Positions 24,919 through 34,493 are shown, counted from the first letter of the stretch. The stretch is DNA of 45,811 nucleotides from an uncultured Faecalibacterium sp. (GCA_934561485.1 CAKTGS010000005.1:1-45811), one strand, 5' to 3'. The notes: generated by a model not told the origin, from the sequence alone. Numbers and translations are program-made.

Positions 24919-25445
24919 ACGACACATTTTTGCCCGGCAGCGGGTTTGACACTTACGAGAGCCAGGACAAGGTCCTGGTGCAGATGGACGGCAGCACGGC
25001 CTGCGCCGTGGCGGTGCGCATTTTGCAGCAGCAGGGGTTTGCGGTGGCCGGTGCTGCCGTGCGCCTGGCCGCAGAGCAGGCCGCACAGGTCGAAGCCGCC
25101 AAAAAGGCTGCAGAGGCCCTGGGCATCGAGTGCATCGTGCTGAACGCCGAAGCACTGGCCGGGCAGGAGGCCGATTCCCTGGGCGAGGGCGGCACGCCGC
25201 TGTTTGCTGCCCTGCTGACGGCTGCCGACAAGCTGGGAATGCAGTATGTGGCAACGGCCCACCGCGCCCGGATCGAGACCGGTGCGGACGGGGTGCACAC
25301 CGTCTGCCCCGCCGTAGATGCCGCACAGGACGAGAGCGCACAGCTTTCTGCTCTGCCGCAGGAAACGCTGGCCCGCCTGCTGCTGCCGCTTGGCGAATTT
25401 ACCGCCGCCGATGTGCAGGAGATGGCCGAGGAGTTTGAGATCTGA
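24915..25445 (+). CDS. Degenerate MnmA-like (tRNA 2-thiouridylase-related) protein
   Basis: A 176-residue protein that aligns by eye with the N-terminal half of MnmA, which thiolates U34 of tRNA. The order of segments is preserved: [24 protein letters not shown] at the PP-loop position, [46 protein letters not shown], then [38 protein letters not shown]. The catalytic features are gone: MDGSTA replaces SGGVDS, TPLFAAL replaces the TPNPC..CN cysteine motif, and the C-terminal domain with the second cysteine is absent. It cannot be a functional thiolase. It keeps an intact frame with the same codon bias as its neighbours and is coupled to rnhA by ATGA, so it is likely expressed. Role unknown. 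Confidence 0.65.
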   Translation: MNDTFLPGSGFDTYESQDKVLVQMDGSTACAVAVRILQQQGFAVAGAAVRLAAEQAAQVEAAKKAAEALGIECIVLNAEALAGQEADSLGEGGTPLFAALLTAADKLGMQYVATAHRARIETGADGVHTVCPAVDAAQDESAQLSALPQETLARLLLPLGEFTAADVQEMAEEFEI

Positions 25446-25480
25446 CGCTTCCCGGCGGTCTGCATCCACATCGTTCGCCT

Positions 25481-25660
25481 TGAACAATGTGAAGGATGTT
25501 ATCTTCTATGATTCCTTTTTATATTGGAACAGTGTGTAAAAAGCAACGAACCTATATTGTATTTTCACATTGTTCAGCCTGAACAGTGTGCGTATATAAC
25601 GTACACATTGTTCATTTCATCTGTGTATCATAGGACCATAAGATTCTGCTGAACAATGTG
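25481..25660. repeat. Array of six TGAACARTGTG motifs in both orientations
   Basis: In an AT-rich 290-base gap between converging genes the motif occurs at 25481-25491 (+), 25527-25536 (+, GAACAGTGTG), 25566-25576 (-), 25580-25590 (+), 25604-25614 (-) and 25650-25660 (+). Copies three and four form an inverted pair around GCC. The first and third extend to perfect 13-base inverted arms, and the fourth and fifth can fold as a hairpin. The spacing is irregular and no spacers of equal size exist, so it is not a CRISPR. A weak TTGTTC-17-TATATA (25571-25576, 25594-25599) lies inside. Confidence 0.8.
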
Positions 25661-25690
25661 TCGGTCCTTTCCGCAGTCTCACAAGCAAAA

Positions 25691-25726
25691 GGCGCTGTAT
25701 CGTTTGCACGATACAGCGCCTTTTTT
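25691..25726. terminator. Convergent terminator next to mgsA
   Basis: A 12-bp perfect stem (25691-25702 with 25709-25720) and six-base loop are followed by T6 rightward, with A4 on the left. It serves the leftward mgsA transcript and anything transcribed rightward through the repeat array. Confidence 0.9.
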
Positions 25727-25733
25727 ATGATCT

Positions 25734-26138
25734 TCAGTTCTGCGGATGGACGATATCGCGCCAATCCAGGTCGCCGCGCTCCAGGCCGTGGATCAGCACC
25801 TCAGCCGTGGCAATGTTGGTGGCCATGGGAATGTTGTGCACATCGCACAGGCGCAGCAGGGTCATTTCGTTCGGCTCGCTGGGCTTTGCATTGATGGGGT
25901 CGCGGAAGAACAGCAAAAGGTCGATTTCGTTGCAGGCAATGCGGGAAGCGATCTGCTGGTCGCCGCCCTGCACACCGGCCAGGAAACGCTGCACCTGCAG
26001 CCCGGTCGCTTCCGCAATCAGCTTGCCCGTTGTACCGGTCGCTACCAGCTTATGCTGGCTCAGAATACGGCAGTAAGCCGTACAGAACTGAACCATCAAC
26101 TCCTTTTTGGAGTCATGCGCAATCAGTGCAATCGTCAT
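25734..26138 (-). CDS. mgsA: Methylglyoxal synthase
   Basis: A 134-residue enzyme that converts dihydroxyacetone phosphate to methylglyoxal, a bypass used when phosphorylated sugars accumulate. The N-terminus [17 protein letters not shown], the phosphate loop GTTGKLI, the [13 protein letters not shown] segment with the catalytic Asp region, and [34 protein letters not shown] are all typical. GAGGAGAGGG lies upstream of the ATG. The gene follows PBP2 after 174 bases and has its own promoter. Confidence 0.97.
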   Translation of the reverse strand: MTIALIAHDSKKELMVQFCTAYCRILSQHKLVATGTTGKLIAEATGLQVQRFLAGVQGGDQQIASRIACNEIDLLLFFRDPINAKPSEPNEMTLLRLCDVHNIPMATNIATAEVLIHGLERGDLDWRDIVHPQN

Positions 26139-26198
26139 CCGTTACCCTCTCCTCTGCTGAAACGATTTCCATAAAAAGCAAAAAGTCCTTTGTAAAAA

Positions 26199-26227
26199 AT
26201 AATATCACAAAAACCGATCTTTTACAA
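26199..26227 (-). promoter_or_regulatory. sigmaA promoter of mgsA
   Basis: Minus-strand TTGTAA (26222-26227), a 17-base spacer and TATTAT (26199-26204), in a strongly AT-rich gap downstream of PBP2. Confidence 0.78.
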
Positions 26228-26312
26228 CTGGTTTTTATACATATTATTCAATTTTGTTTTTAAATTCCGCCGCCAGTCATTCAAATTGACGTTCGTGCGT
26301 TCTTCCAGCCGC

Positions 26313-28496
26313 TCACTCGGCTGCCTGTTCCGCATCCGGCTGTTGCGCTGCAGCATCCTCCGCCGCAGCATCGGTGCCATCCTCTGCCGTGTCGGCTGTG
26401 CCGGCGGCATCCTGTGCCGCCGTGAGCGGATTGACGTAGGGTTCCACTTCCAGCGTGCCGTCCTTCATGGCAAAGTAGGCGTTGGCAATGTCCACCACCA
26501 GGTCGCCGGTGCGGGCACCGTAACCGCCGTACTCAATGCTGATGCCAATGGCGATCTGCGGGTCGTCTGCCGGAAGATACGCAATCATCATCGCGTTCAG
26601 GTAATGCTTGCCCGGGGCATAGGTCTCGCTGCGCTGAGGAGTGCCAGTCTTGCAGGCAATGGCGATGGGATAGCTGGAAATTTTGCCGCTGATGGTGCTG
26701 GCCACCTGGCTCATGCCCTGCCGCACCAGTTCAAAGGTAGTGCCGTTGTCCTCGATCACGTCCATGACCTCGGGCTTGGTCTCCTGCAGCACCTCGCCGG
26801 TGTTGGAGTCCAGAATGGCCTTGACAAAGTGGGTGCGGTACCGCACGCCATTGTTGGCCAGCGTGGCCGCATAGGTTGCCAGCTGAACGGGCGACACCAC
26901 CGTGTTGCCCTGGCCGATGGCGGCCTGCACATCCAGCGAAGCGGTGTAGTTTTTGTCATTCTTGGTGGTCAGGCGGCCCTGTGCCTCGCTTACCTCCACA
27001 CCGGTGCGCTGACCCAGGCCCAGCTTGTAGGCATAGGCATCGTACACATCGCTGGTCAGGCGGCGGCCCACATCGTAGAAGAAGATGTTGCAGCTCCACT
27101 TGATGGCCGTGACCACATCAATATTGCCGCTGTGGCCGTGCCGGGTGCACTTGGGGTGGTAATCTTTATAATAGGTGTACACACCGTTGCAGTACACGGT
27201 GGAATATTGGTTGATCAGGCCGCTGTCCAGTGCAGCCACCGCCACCGAGGGCTTGAAGGTGGAACCGGGCGTGTACAGGCCCTGCAGGGCACGGTTGAAC
27301 AACGGCAGGCTCTCATCCTGGCTGTACTCGGTGTAGTTGGTGGCGTACAGATTCTGATCGTAGCTGGGGTAGTTGGAGGATGCCAGCACGCTGCCGTCCT
27401 TCACATCCAGCACCACCACTGCACCGGCGGCTGCTTTCATGGTGCCGGTGTTGTACACCCGGTTGATCATGTCGATGTTGTCGGCCAGGGCCTTGTCCAC
27501 CGCCCGCTGGAAATCGCTGTTGATGGTCAGCTGAATGGTGTGGCCCGGCTCCGGCACGGTGGTCAGCTGGGTGTCCACGATCACGCCGTCCGAGTTGCGG
27601 GTGATGGTTTCCACGCCGTCCTTGCCGCGCAGCTCGTCCTCGTAGGCCGATTCCAGGCCCGAAATGCCCAGCACATCGTTCATGCTGTAGCCCTTTTCTT
27701 TCAGCGGATAGGTCACCTGGCCGTTTTCATCGGTCACCTTCCACTTTTCGGCGGTGATCTTGCCCACACGCCCCAGCACAGCGGGCACGATGTCCCCCTG
27801 CTCATAGCTGCGGGTGCTGGTTTCCACGATCTCTACGCCGGGCAGCGAAAGGCTGTTTTCCTTGATGGTGGCCACCGTCACATCGCTGACGTTTTCTGCC
27901 ATGACAAAGTTGTTCACGTTGGAAAAAGCCTGCCGGTCCATCTCATAATGGATCCCCGCCAGCACCCGCTGCCAGTACAGCGGCAGACTCTGCAGGTCGT
28001 TCTTTTCCACCAGCATCTCCATCACATCGTTGGCGGTGGCATACTGCTGCAGGCCCAGGTTCTCCTTCATGTCTGTCAGCAGCTTTTGGTCGCTGGTACT
28101 GGACGCATCATCGGTAAAGGTGTAGTTTCCGGCAGCATCCGGCTCGCTGATCAGCAGGGTATCGTTCCAGCTTTCGCCGTTTTTCTGCAGCAGTTCCACA
28201 ATGCGCTGCAGCATTTCGTCCAGATCTTCATCGCCCATCAGCAGCTTGTTGAGCACCAGGTTATGGCTGGTGGTGCTGGACGCGATCCGCTTGCCGTTGC
28301 TGTCCACAATGTCCCCGCGCGCTGCCGTGACCGTGAACTTGTAATCGGTGGTGTTCACCGCAAGGGCCTTGAAGTCATCGCCGTTGACCAGCTGCAAAAA
28401 GATCAGCCGCAGCGCATACAGGCCCATGATCAGTGCCGCCACAGCAATGAGCAGCACCATCCGGCGCATGACCGTTTTCCGTTCGTTTTGGTTCAT
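26313..28496 (-). CDS. mrdA: Penicillin-binding protein 2 (elongasome transpeptidase)
   Basis: A 727-residue class B PBP that crosslinks peptidoglycan during side-wall growth. One membrane helix near residues 10-32 is followed by the PBP dimer domain. The transpeptidase domain has the three active-site motifs STFK (in YTPGSTFKPSVA), SCN (in IKWSCNIFFYDVG) and KTG (in IACKTGTPQRSE). The C-terminal 35 residues are an Ala/Asp/Glu/Gln tail. GGAGG precedes the ATG. It follows mreD by 18 nt, which assigns it to the rod-shape/elongation system rather than the division PBP. Confidence 0.93.
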   Translation of the reverse strand: MNQNERKTVMRRMVLLIAVAALIMGLYALRLIFLQLVNGDDFKALAVNTTDYKFTVTAARGDIVDSNGKRIASSTTSHNLVLNKLLMGDEDLDEMLQRIVELLQKNGESWNDTLLISEPDAAGNYTFTDDASSTSDQKLLTDMKENLGLQQYATANDVMEMLVEKNDLQSLPLYWQRVLAGIHYEMDRQAFSNVNNFVMAENVSDVTVATIKENSLSLPGVEIVETSTRSYEQGDIVPAVLGRVGKITAEKWKVTDENGQVTYPLKEKGYSMNDVLGISGLESAYEDELRGKDGVETITRNSDGVIVDTQLTTVPEPGHTIQLTINSDFQRAVDKALADNIDMINRVYNTGTMKAAAGAVVVLDVKDGSVLASSNYPSYDQNLYATNYTEYSQDESLPLFNRALQGLYTPGSTFKPSVAVAALDSGLINQYSTVYCNGVYTYYKDYHPKCTRHGHSGNIDVVTAIKWSCNIFFYDVGRRLTSDVYDAYAYKLGLGQRTGVEVSEAQGRLTTKNDKNYTASLDVQAAIGQGNTVVSPVQLATYAATLANNGVRYRTHFVKAILDSNTGEVLQETKPEVMDVIEDNGTTFELVRQGMSQVASTISGKISSYPIAIACKTGTPQRSETYAPGKHYLNAMMIAYLPADDPQIAIGISIEYGGYGARTGDLVVDIANAYFAMKDGTLEVEPYVNPLTAAQDAAGTADTAEDGTDAAAEDAAAQQPDAEQAAE

Positions 28497-28514
28497 CCGC
28501 GTATCCTCCGGCGC

Positions 28515-29048
28515 TCAGACCACGCCGTTGTCGATCTTGAATTCGGTGTAGAGCCACCGTACCACAAAAAATTCCGCCAGAGCCGGCGGCACCGTCAGGG
28601 CTGCCGAGGGCAGCACAAACAGCAGGTAGCGCTGCGCCGCGCCGCTGTAGCCCGGCATGTAGTAAAAAAACAGCCAGTCGCAGGAAAGCACCAGCAGCGC
28701 TGCTGCCGCACAGATCACAGCAAAGTTGCCCGGGGCACTTTGCAGGTACAGCTGCACCAGCACGCCCACGGCAAAGCAGACCACCATGATCTCCAGCGCC
28801 AGCATACCCACGGTGCGCCCGGCGGTGTAGTCCCACAGCAGGCCGCACACCATGCCGAACAGCGCCCCGGCAAACTCGCCCTCAAACACGGCCACTGCCA
28901 GGCACAGGGGCAGGATGAACAGCGGTTTTGCTGCGCCAAATTGAAAAAGGCCCGGCGTGGTCTGCAAGGCAGCGCACACAAACAGCGCCAGAACGTAGCA
29001 GATCCACTTCAGGACCTGGCTGCGGCTGCGCTTGCGGCGTGATTCCAT
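28515..29048 (-). CDS. mreD: Rod-shape-determining protein MreD
   Basis: A 177-residue integral membrane protein with a basic N-terminus and five or six hydrophobic helices (starting WICYVLALFVCAALQTTPGLFQF and PLFILPLCLAVAVFEGE). Sequence conservation in this family is low, so the call rests on size, topology, the GLLWDYTAGRT segment and the position between mreC and PBP2. AAGGAGG precedes the ATG. Confidence 0.9.
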   Translation of the reverse strand: MESRRKRSRSQVLKWICYVLALFVCAALQTTPGLFQFGAAKPLFILPLCLAVAVFEGEFAGALFGMVCGLLWDYTAGRTVGMLALEIMVVCFAVGVLVQLYLQSAPGNFAVICAAAALLVLSCDWLFFYYMPGYSGAAQRYLLFVLPSAALTVPPALAEFFVVRWLYTEFKIDNGVV

Positions 29049-29060
29049 ACAAGAGCCTCC

Positions 29061-29891
29061 TTAATAATCGGTAATGATAAAAACATGCTTGACCGTGCGG
29101 GGGTCTGCACCCGGCTTGACCACTGCAATGGAGGACTTGCCGCTTTGTTCCGGCACCACTTCCTGCACGGTGCCCACCAGCAGATCCGGCGGGAACACGC
29201 CGCCCAGGCCGGTGGTGATCACCTGATCTCCCTTGCGGCTTTCGGCGTTGCGGTCCAGGTTGGTCAACGCGCACAGGCCATCTGCCGCGTAGTCCGCACT
29301 GCCGTTGAGGATGCCGTTTTCCCGCGTGCGGGACACCACGACAGCCGCATTGAAGCTGGGGTGCAGAACGGTCATTACCTTGCAGCTGGTGGCATCGGCT
29401 TCCACCACCATGCCCAGCAGGTAGCCCCGGTCGCTGATGATGGCGTCATTCACCGCCACACCGTCCGTTGTGCCTTTGTCCAGGGTAAAACCGCCGAACT
29501 CATCCAGCGGGTCGCGCCCGATGACAAAGCCGGAAACATAGGTCATTTCGGCGTTTTTATCCTGTATGCGGGCCAGCGCCTTGTAGGCTTCATTCTCGGC
29601 CTTCATGCGGTCGTAGTCCACCATCTGCTGGCGCAGCTCAGCGTTTTCTTCTTCCAACAGCTCGTTTTGCGCAATCACGCTGTCCAGGCTGGTGTACTTT
29701 TCCCACACCGAAGCCACCTCGCTGCTGATGGAAGCCGTCAGCTTCTGCAGCGGGGCCAGCGCCACACTGAGCAGCTCCTGCGGGGCAGCCGTCAGGCGGC
29801 CGTTGGCACCGGCATAGGCCATGATGCCCACCAGGAACACTGCCACAACCACCAGGAGCTTGAATTTCCAGGTATCAAAAAAATCTTTCAA
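29061..29891 (-). CDS. mreC: Rod-shape-determining protein MreC
   Basis: A 276-residue elongasome protein that links MreB to PBP2 outside the membrane. A TTG start at 29891 is chosen because AGGAGGGG lies 5 nt upstream and it places the membrane helix (WKFKLLVVVAVFLVGIMAYAG, given in part) at about residues 7-25. A coiled coil follows (residues about 55-105, with NELLEEENAELRQQM), then the two beta-barrel domains with VIGRDP, DRGYLLGMV, GDQVITTGLGGVFPPDLLVG. It lies 12 nt before mreD and 148 nt after mreB. Confidence 0.93.
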   Translation of the reverse strand: MKDFFDTWKFKLLVVVAVFLVGIMAYAGANGRLTAAPQELLSVALAPLQKLTASISSEVASVWEKYTSLDSVIAQNELLEEENAELRQQMVDYDRMKAENEAYKALARIQDKNAEMTYVSGFVIGRDPLDEFGGFTLDKGTTDGVAVNDAIISDRGYLLGMVVEADATSCKVMTVLHPSFNAAVVVSRTRENGILNGSADYAADGLCALTNLDRNAESRKGDQVITTGLGGVFPPDLLVGTVQEVVPEQSGKSSIAVVKPGADPRTVKHVFIITDY

Positions 29892-29938
29892 GGGGTCCCC
29901 TCCTGTCCGGGAGCGCACCTGCACCGATCCTGTGCGAT

Positions 29939-29969
29939 AAAAAAGCGCGGACAGCCGTGCCATCCGCGC
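29939..29969 (-). terminator. Intrinsic terminator between mreB and mreC
   Basis: Minus-strand GCGCGGA (29963-29969) pairs with TCCGCGC (29945-29951), with an 11-nt loop, followed by six T (29939-29944). It lies inside the mre operon; no clear promoter was seen after it. Confidence 0.82.
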
Positions 29970-30039
29970 AAGGAATCTTGTTTGCAGCGGAAAACAGCGC
30001 AGGTGCAACGTAGAAAGCTTTTCCGCAATAGATTGTCAC

Positions 30040-31062
<1,023 letters not shown>

Positions 31063-31157
31063 TGTTCCAAATCTCCTTATAATCTTCCGATAAATCTATC
31101 CCTCAACGCCTGGCAGATGCACGGAATGCACCGCCCTTCGCAGAATAACACGCTATT

Positions 31158-31186
31158 ATTATAGCCCTAAGCGGGCATTTTCTCAA
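31158..31186 (-). promoter_or_regulatory. sigmaA promoter of the mreB operon
   Basis: Minus-strand TTGAGA (31181-31186), a 17-base spacer and TATAAT (31158-31163), between maf and mreB. It allows mreBCD-PBP2 to be expressed apart from dut-maf. Confidence 0.9.
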
Positions 31187-31222
31187 GCGTTTCGCTCAGG
31201 TTTGTTTCATTTTTCTATTTTT

Positions 31223-31777
31223 TCACACAAAACGTTCCAACAGCTGTACAGTACGGCTGAGCGGCAGGCCCATAATAGTGTAGTAATCGCCCTCCATACG
31301 GTCCAGCCACAGGGCGGCGCGGCCCTGAATGGCATAGGCCCCGGCCTTATCGTAGGGTTCCGCCGTTGCGGCGTAGCGGTCGATCTCCTCTTCCGAGATG
31401 GGGAAAAACCGCACCTTGCAGCTGTCCACAAAATGCTCCGCATGGCTGCCGCAGGCAATGCACACCCCGGTATGTACCTCGTGGACGGCACCGGACAGCG
31501 CCCGCAGCATCCATTTGGCTTCCTCCACGCTGTGGGGCTTGCCAAACACCTCGCCGTTCACGTCCACCACGGTGTCGCAGCCGATGACCACCGCACCCGG
31601 ATGGTCCTTGGCCACAGCAAGGCACTTGCCGCAGGCCAGCTGCTCCACCAGCAGAGCCGGGGTGGCGGCAGTCACCGCGCTTTCGTCAAAGTCGCTGACG
31701 CAGACGGTAAAATCGGTGGTGTACAGGGAAAGCAGTTCCCGGCGGCGGGGGCTGCCGGAAGCCAGGATCAGTTCCAT
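31223..31777 (-). CDS. maf: Maf-family nucleoside triphosphate pyrophosphatase
   Basis: A 184-residue house-cleaning enzyme that hydrolyses non-canonical or modified nucleotides (dTTP/UTP-type members of the family). The N-terminal signature LILASGSPRRRELL is intact, followed by DESAV, GCDTVVDVNGEVFGKP and the YDKAGAYAIQG motif. The ATG at 31777 has GAGGAG in front and lies 7 nt after the dut stop. Maf next to the mre genes is the common Firmicutes arrangement. Confidence 0.95.
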   Translation of the reverse strand: MELILASGSPRRRELLSLYTTDFTVCVSDFDESAVTAATPALLVEQLACGKCLAVAKDHPGAVVIGCDTVVDVNGEVFGKPHSVEEAKWMLRALSGAVHEVHTGVCIACGSHAEHFVDSCKVRFFPISEEEIDRYAATAEPYDKAGAYAIQGRAALWLDRMEGDYYTIMGLPLSRTVQLLERFV

Positions 31778-31784
31778 GGTCTCC

Positions 31785-32231
31785 TCACTTTCCCGTAGAG
31801 CCAAAGCCGCCCGCACCGCGGGTGGTGTCATCCAGCTCCTCCGCCTGCACAAAGGCAGCCGTATATACCGGGGCGATGCACAGCTGCGCCACCCGCTCCC
31901 CGGGCTGGATGGTGTAGGCTTCTTTGCCCAGGTTGACCATGGGCACCTTCAGTTCACCACGGTAGTCGCTGTCCACCACGCCCACGCCATTGGCCATGCA
32001 CAGGCCGTGCTTGATGGACAGGCCGCTGCGGGCATACACCAGCGCCACGCTGTGGGCACCGGGCAACTCAATGGCCAGGCCGGTGGGCACCAGCACCCGC
32101 TCCAGCGGAGCCACCGTGAGCGGCTCATCCAGCACGGCGCACAGGTCGGCAGCGGCAGAACCGGGGGTGGCATAGGCGGGCACCTTGGCCCGCGGGTCCA
32201 GTACTTTATATTTTACAGTGATGGGTTCCAT
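31785..32231 (-). CDS. dut: dUTP diphosphatase
   Basis: A 148-residue trimeric dUTPase that converts dUTP to dUMP, preventing uracil incorporation and supplying dTMP synthesis. The five motifs are visible: GSAAADLCA, YARSGLSIKHG, NGVGVVDSDYRGEL with the catalytic Asp, GERVAQLCI and the C-terminal arm RGAGGFGSTG. AAAGAGG precedes the ATG. Paired with Maf, it forms a nucleotide-sanitation unit. Confidence 0.96.
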   Translation of the reverse strand: MEPITVKYKVLDPRAKVPAYATPGSAAADLCAVLDEPLTVAPLERVLVPTGLAIELPGAHSVALVYARSGLSIKHGLCMANGVGVVDSDYRGELKVPMVNLGKEAYTIQPGERVAQLCIAPVYTAAFVQAEELDDTTRGAGGFGSTGK

Positions 32232-32252
32232 AGTATACCTCTTTCCGTTTTA

Positions 32253-32411
32253 TAAGCCTTCCCCCTCGGGGGAAGGTGGCGAGGAGCTTGCAACGAGACG
32301 AATGAGGGGCAGTCATCTTCTGCCAGCGTTTTGACAAAACAGCATCTGGCCACAGCTTCCCCTCATCCGCTTCACTTCGTTCAGCACCTTCCCCCAAGGG
32401 GGAAGGCTTTA
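32253..32411. repeat. Palindromic MITE-like repeat between the U32 gene and dut
   Basis: A 159-base element with imperfect terminal inverted repeats of about 58 bases. The left end begins TAAGCCTTCCCCCTCGGGGG; the right end, read on the other strand, begins TAAAGCCTTCCCCCTTGGGGG (last base omitted on comparison). Both arms end in ATGAGGGG near the middle. Each arm itself contains a short CCTTCCCC/GGGGAAGG hairpin. There is no open frame of note, so it would be moved in trans. It fills the gap between dut and the U32 gene. Confidence 0.75.
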
Positions 32412-32423
32412 CGTCAGTTCATC

Positions 32424-34493
32424 TTAGTTTGTTCCCTTAAAATACAGCCCGCGTGTGAAATCCTCTTCAAAGGGTGCATGAACGCGGATCATGTCCAGGA
32501 TCTTTGCCGCTTCCTCGCGGGATTCCAGCGTGAAGTAGGCCACACCGTAATCCACGGCCAGCGCACCGGGCTTATCGCCCATATAGATGGGCACCGGGTT
32601 GTAGATGGTGCGCATTCCCAGGCCGCACCGCACCGGGAACTTTTTGGCCTTGCGGTCGGTCAGCTCGCCGGTCTTGTCGCAGTGAGCGCAGTCGTGGATG
32701 TTCTGCAGCGGGCAGGCGCGGGTGAGCATAAGGGGCATGTGACCGTAGATCATCACGCCCGTGGGCACCGGCCTGCCATCCTTCACGGGAGCAATGGACG
32801 CAATGTCGCTGTCCTTCACTTCCGGCAGGATGAGCAGGCTGTTCAGGCCCTGATCCGCATAAAACTGCGCAGCCACGTTGTTCGTGATGTTCAGGCCAAA
32901 GCCGCCGGACAGTGGCAGACCCCGGCACAGCCGCAGGTGGGCAATGTTGCCGGCCTCATAGCCCGCAAAGCCCGCGTCCTGGGTGGCCGCAATGCGGCGG
33001 GCGGTATCCTGTTCCAGCGCACCGAACATGGCCCGGGGCAGCTCCAGAATGGTCTTGCTGCGCCACTCCCGGGGCACGCGGTCCGCCTGGGCAATGGGCA
33101 GGATCAGACATTCCACCCCGCTCAGAGCCTGTTCCGGCACCTGGTCCCAGCGCTCGAACCGGGCGCGCAGGGTGCGGCGGGGCGGCAGCGTGCGCTGCGG
33201 CAGGGGCGGCACGTGCTCCTCGGTGGTGGGCCAGGGGCGCAGCACTTCCCGCTTTTGCAGCAGGGCGTCCAGTGCTTCGCGGCGCAGCTCGTTGACCGTG
33301 CTGCCAGGCACAAACCACGGCCCGCCGTCCATTTCCACCGTGATCTCCGCCGCTTCAAAGGGGGTGCCGCCGGTCTTGGCCAGGCTGCGGCGCAGGCTCT
33401 CGGTGGGGTCAGTACGGGCAGGCTGCGGCTCAAAATCGCCGTAGGCAAAGGCCTTGTTGCCGTCTGCATCGGTCACGGTGAGCTTTTCGCCGCCCTCTTC
33501 GATCTCCAGCTTCATCCGCACCGACACCCGGGAACGCTCCCGGCGGTAGAGTTCGCGCAGCAGGGGCAGGGTCTTTTTGGTCAGCTCGGTGTCCGCTTCG
33601 CTGCGCACGCCAAACATGGTGCCGTCAATTTTTCCGTCCAGGTAGCCGGATGTGAACCCGGAGCGGCTGAAAGCGTTCTTCAGCAGATCCCGGTCATAGG
33701 CGCGGCCTTCGCGGCCCGCCAGGCAGGCGCTGACCGCTGCCGCCACATATTCGGGTGTGCGCAGACGTCCTTCGATCTTGGCCGAAGCCACCCCCAGCGC
33801 CTGCAGCTTGTCCAGCTTGTCAATGACCGAGTTGTCCTTGAGGGACAGGTGATGCAGGCGGCCCGGCTTGCCTTCCGGCAGAGCGTTGGCTTCAAACGGC
33901 AGGCGGCAGGGGCCGGCGCAGGAGCCGCGGTTGCCGCTGCGGCCGCCCAGAAAAGCCGACATATAACACTGGCCGCTCATGCTCATGCACAGCGCACCAT
34001 GCACGAAGCACTCGGTCTCAATGCCGCAGTGCTTTGTGATGTGCTCCACCTCAGGCAGGCTCAGCTCACGGGCCAGCACCACCCGGGTAAAGCCCAGTTC
34101 TTTCAGTTCCAGTGCCCCCTGCAGGGTGTGCACGCTCATCTGGGTGGAGCCGTGCCGGGGCAGCTGCGGGGCAATTTTGCCGATCAGGGTCCCCACTGCC
34201 AGATCCTGGCAGATCACGGCATCGGCCCCGCTGGCAGCCACCGCCCGGATAGCCCGTTCCAGATCCTGCAGCTCGGTGCCGTACACGGTGGTGTTCAGCG
34301 CCACATGCACAGCCACGCCCCGGGCATGGCAGAAGCGCACCGCATCCTTCAGGCTCTCTGCATCAAAATTTCCGGCTCCCGTGCGGGCGTTAAAGCCCGA
34401 AAAGCCAAGGTACACCGCATCCGCACCGCTGAACACTGCGGCACGGAGCATCTCTTCACTGCCCACCGGGGCAAGGATCTCGATCTTCGCCAT
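32424..34493 (-). CDS. U32-family protein, RlhA-like
   Basis: A 689-residue protein of peptidase family U32 with a long C-terminal region, the arrangement of RlhA/YdcP, which hydroxylates C2501 of 23S rRNA; other U32 proteins (TrhP) hydroxylate tRNA. The N-terminal barrel starts KIEILAPVGSEEMLRAAVFSGADAVYLGFSGFNAR. The U32 signature ETECFVHGALCMSMSGQCYMS and the following GGRSGNRGSCAGPCRLPFE, with cysteines expected to bind a metal or Fe-S centre, are intact. AGGAGA precedes the ATG. It follows zapA by 34 nt, the usual order in clostridia. The annotation peptidase is historical; rRNA or tRNA modification is the better-supported role. Confidence 0.88.
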   Translation of the reverse strand: MAKIEILAPVGSEEMLRAAVFSGADAVYLGFSGFNARTGAGNFDAESLKDAVRFCHARGVAVHVALNTTVYGTELQDLERAIRAVAASGADAVICQDLAVGTLIGKIAPQLPRHGSTQMSVHTLQGALELKELGFTRVVLARELSLPEVEHITKHCGIETECFVHGALCMSMSGQCYMSAFLGGRSGNRGSCAGPCRLPFEANALPEGKPGRLHHLSLKDNSVIDKLDKLQALGVASAKIEGRLRTPEYVAAAVSACLAGREGRAYDRDLLKNAFSRSGFTSGYLDGKIDGTMFGVRSEADTELTKKTLPLLRELYRRERSRVSVRMKLEIEEGGEKLTVTDADGNKAFAYGDFEPQPARTDPTESLRRSLAKTGGTPFEAAEITVEMDGGPWFVPGSTVNELRREALDALLQKREVLRPWPTTEEHVPPLPQRTLPPRRTLRARFERWDQVPEQALSGVECLILPIAQADRVPREWRSKTILELPRAMFGALEQDTARRIAATQDAGFAGYEAGNIAHLRLCRGLPLSGGFGLNITNNVAAQFYADQGLNSLLILPEVKDSDIASIAPVKDGRPVPTGVMIYGHMPLMLTRACPLQNIHDCAHCDKTGELTDRKAKKFPVRCGLGMRTIYNPVPIYMGDKPGALAVDYGVAYFTLESREEAAKILDMIRVHAPFEEDFTRGLYFKGTN

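Noticed and set aside
25481..25660. CRISPR array
   Set aside because: The repeats are only 11 bases, in both orientations, with irregular gaps from 3 to 35 bases, and no cas genes are present.
26222..26335. Short minus-strand frame ending NLKTKLNNMYKNQL just after PBP2
   Set aside because: It has plausible composition but no Shine-Dalgarno and overlaps the PBP2 end; evidence is too thin to call a gene.
29892..30008. N-terminal extension of MreC to the upstream start
   Set aside because: It would translate through the mreB/mreC terminator; AGGAGGGG marks the TTG at 29891 instead.
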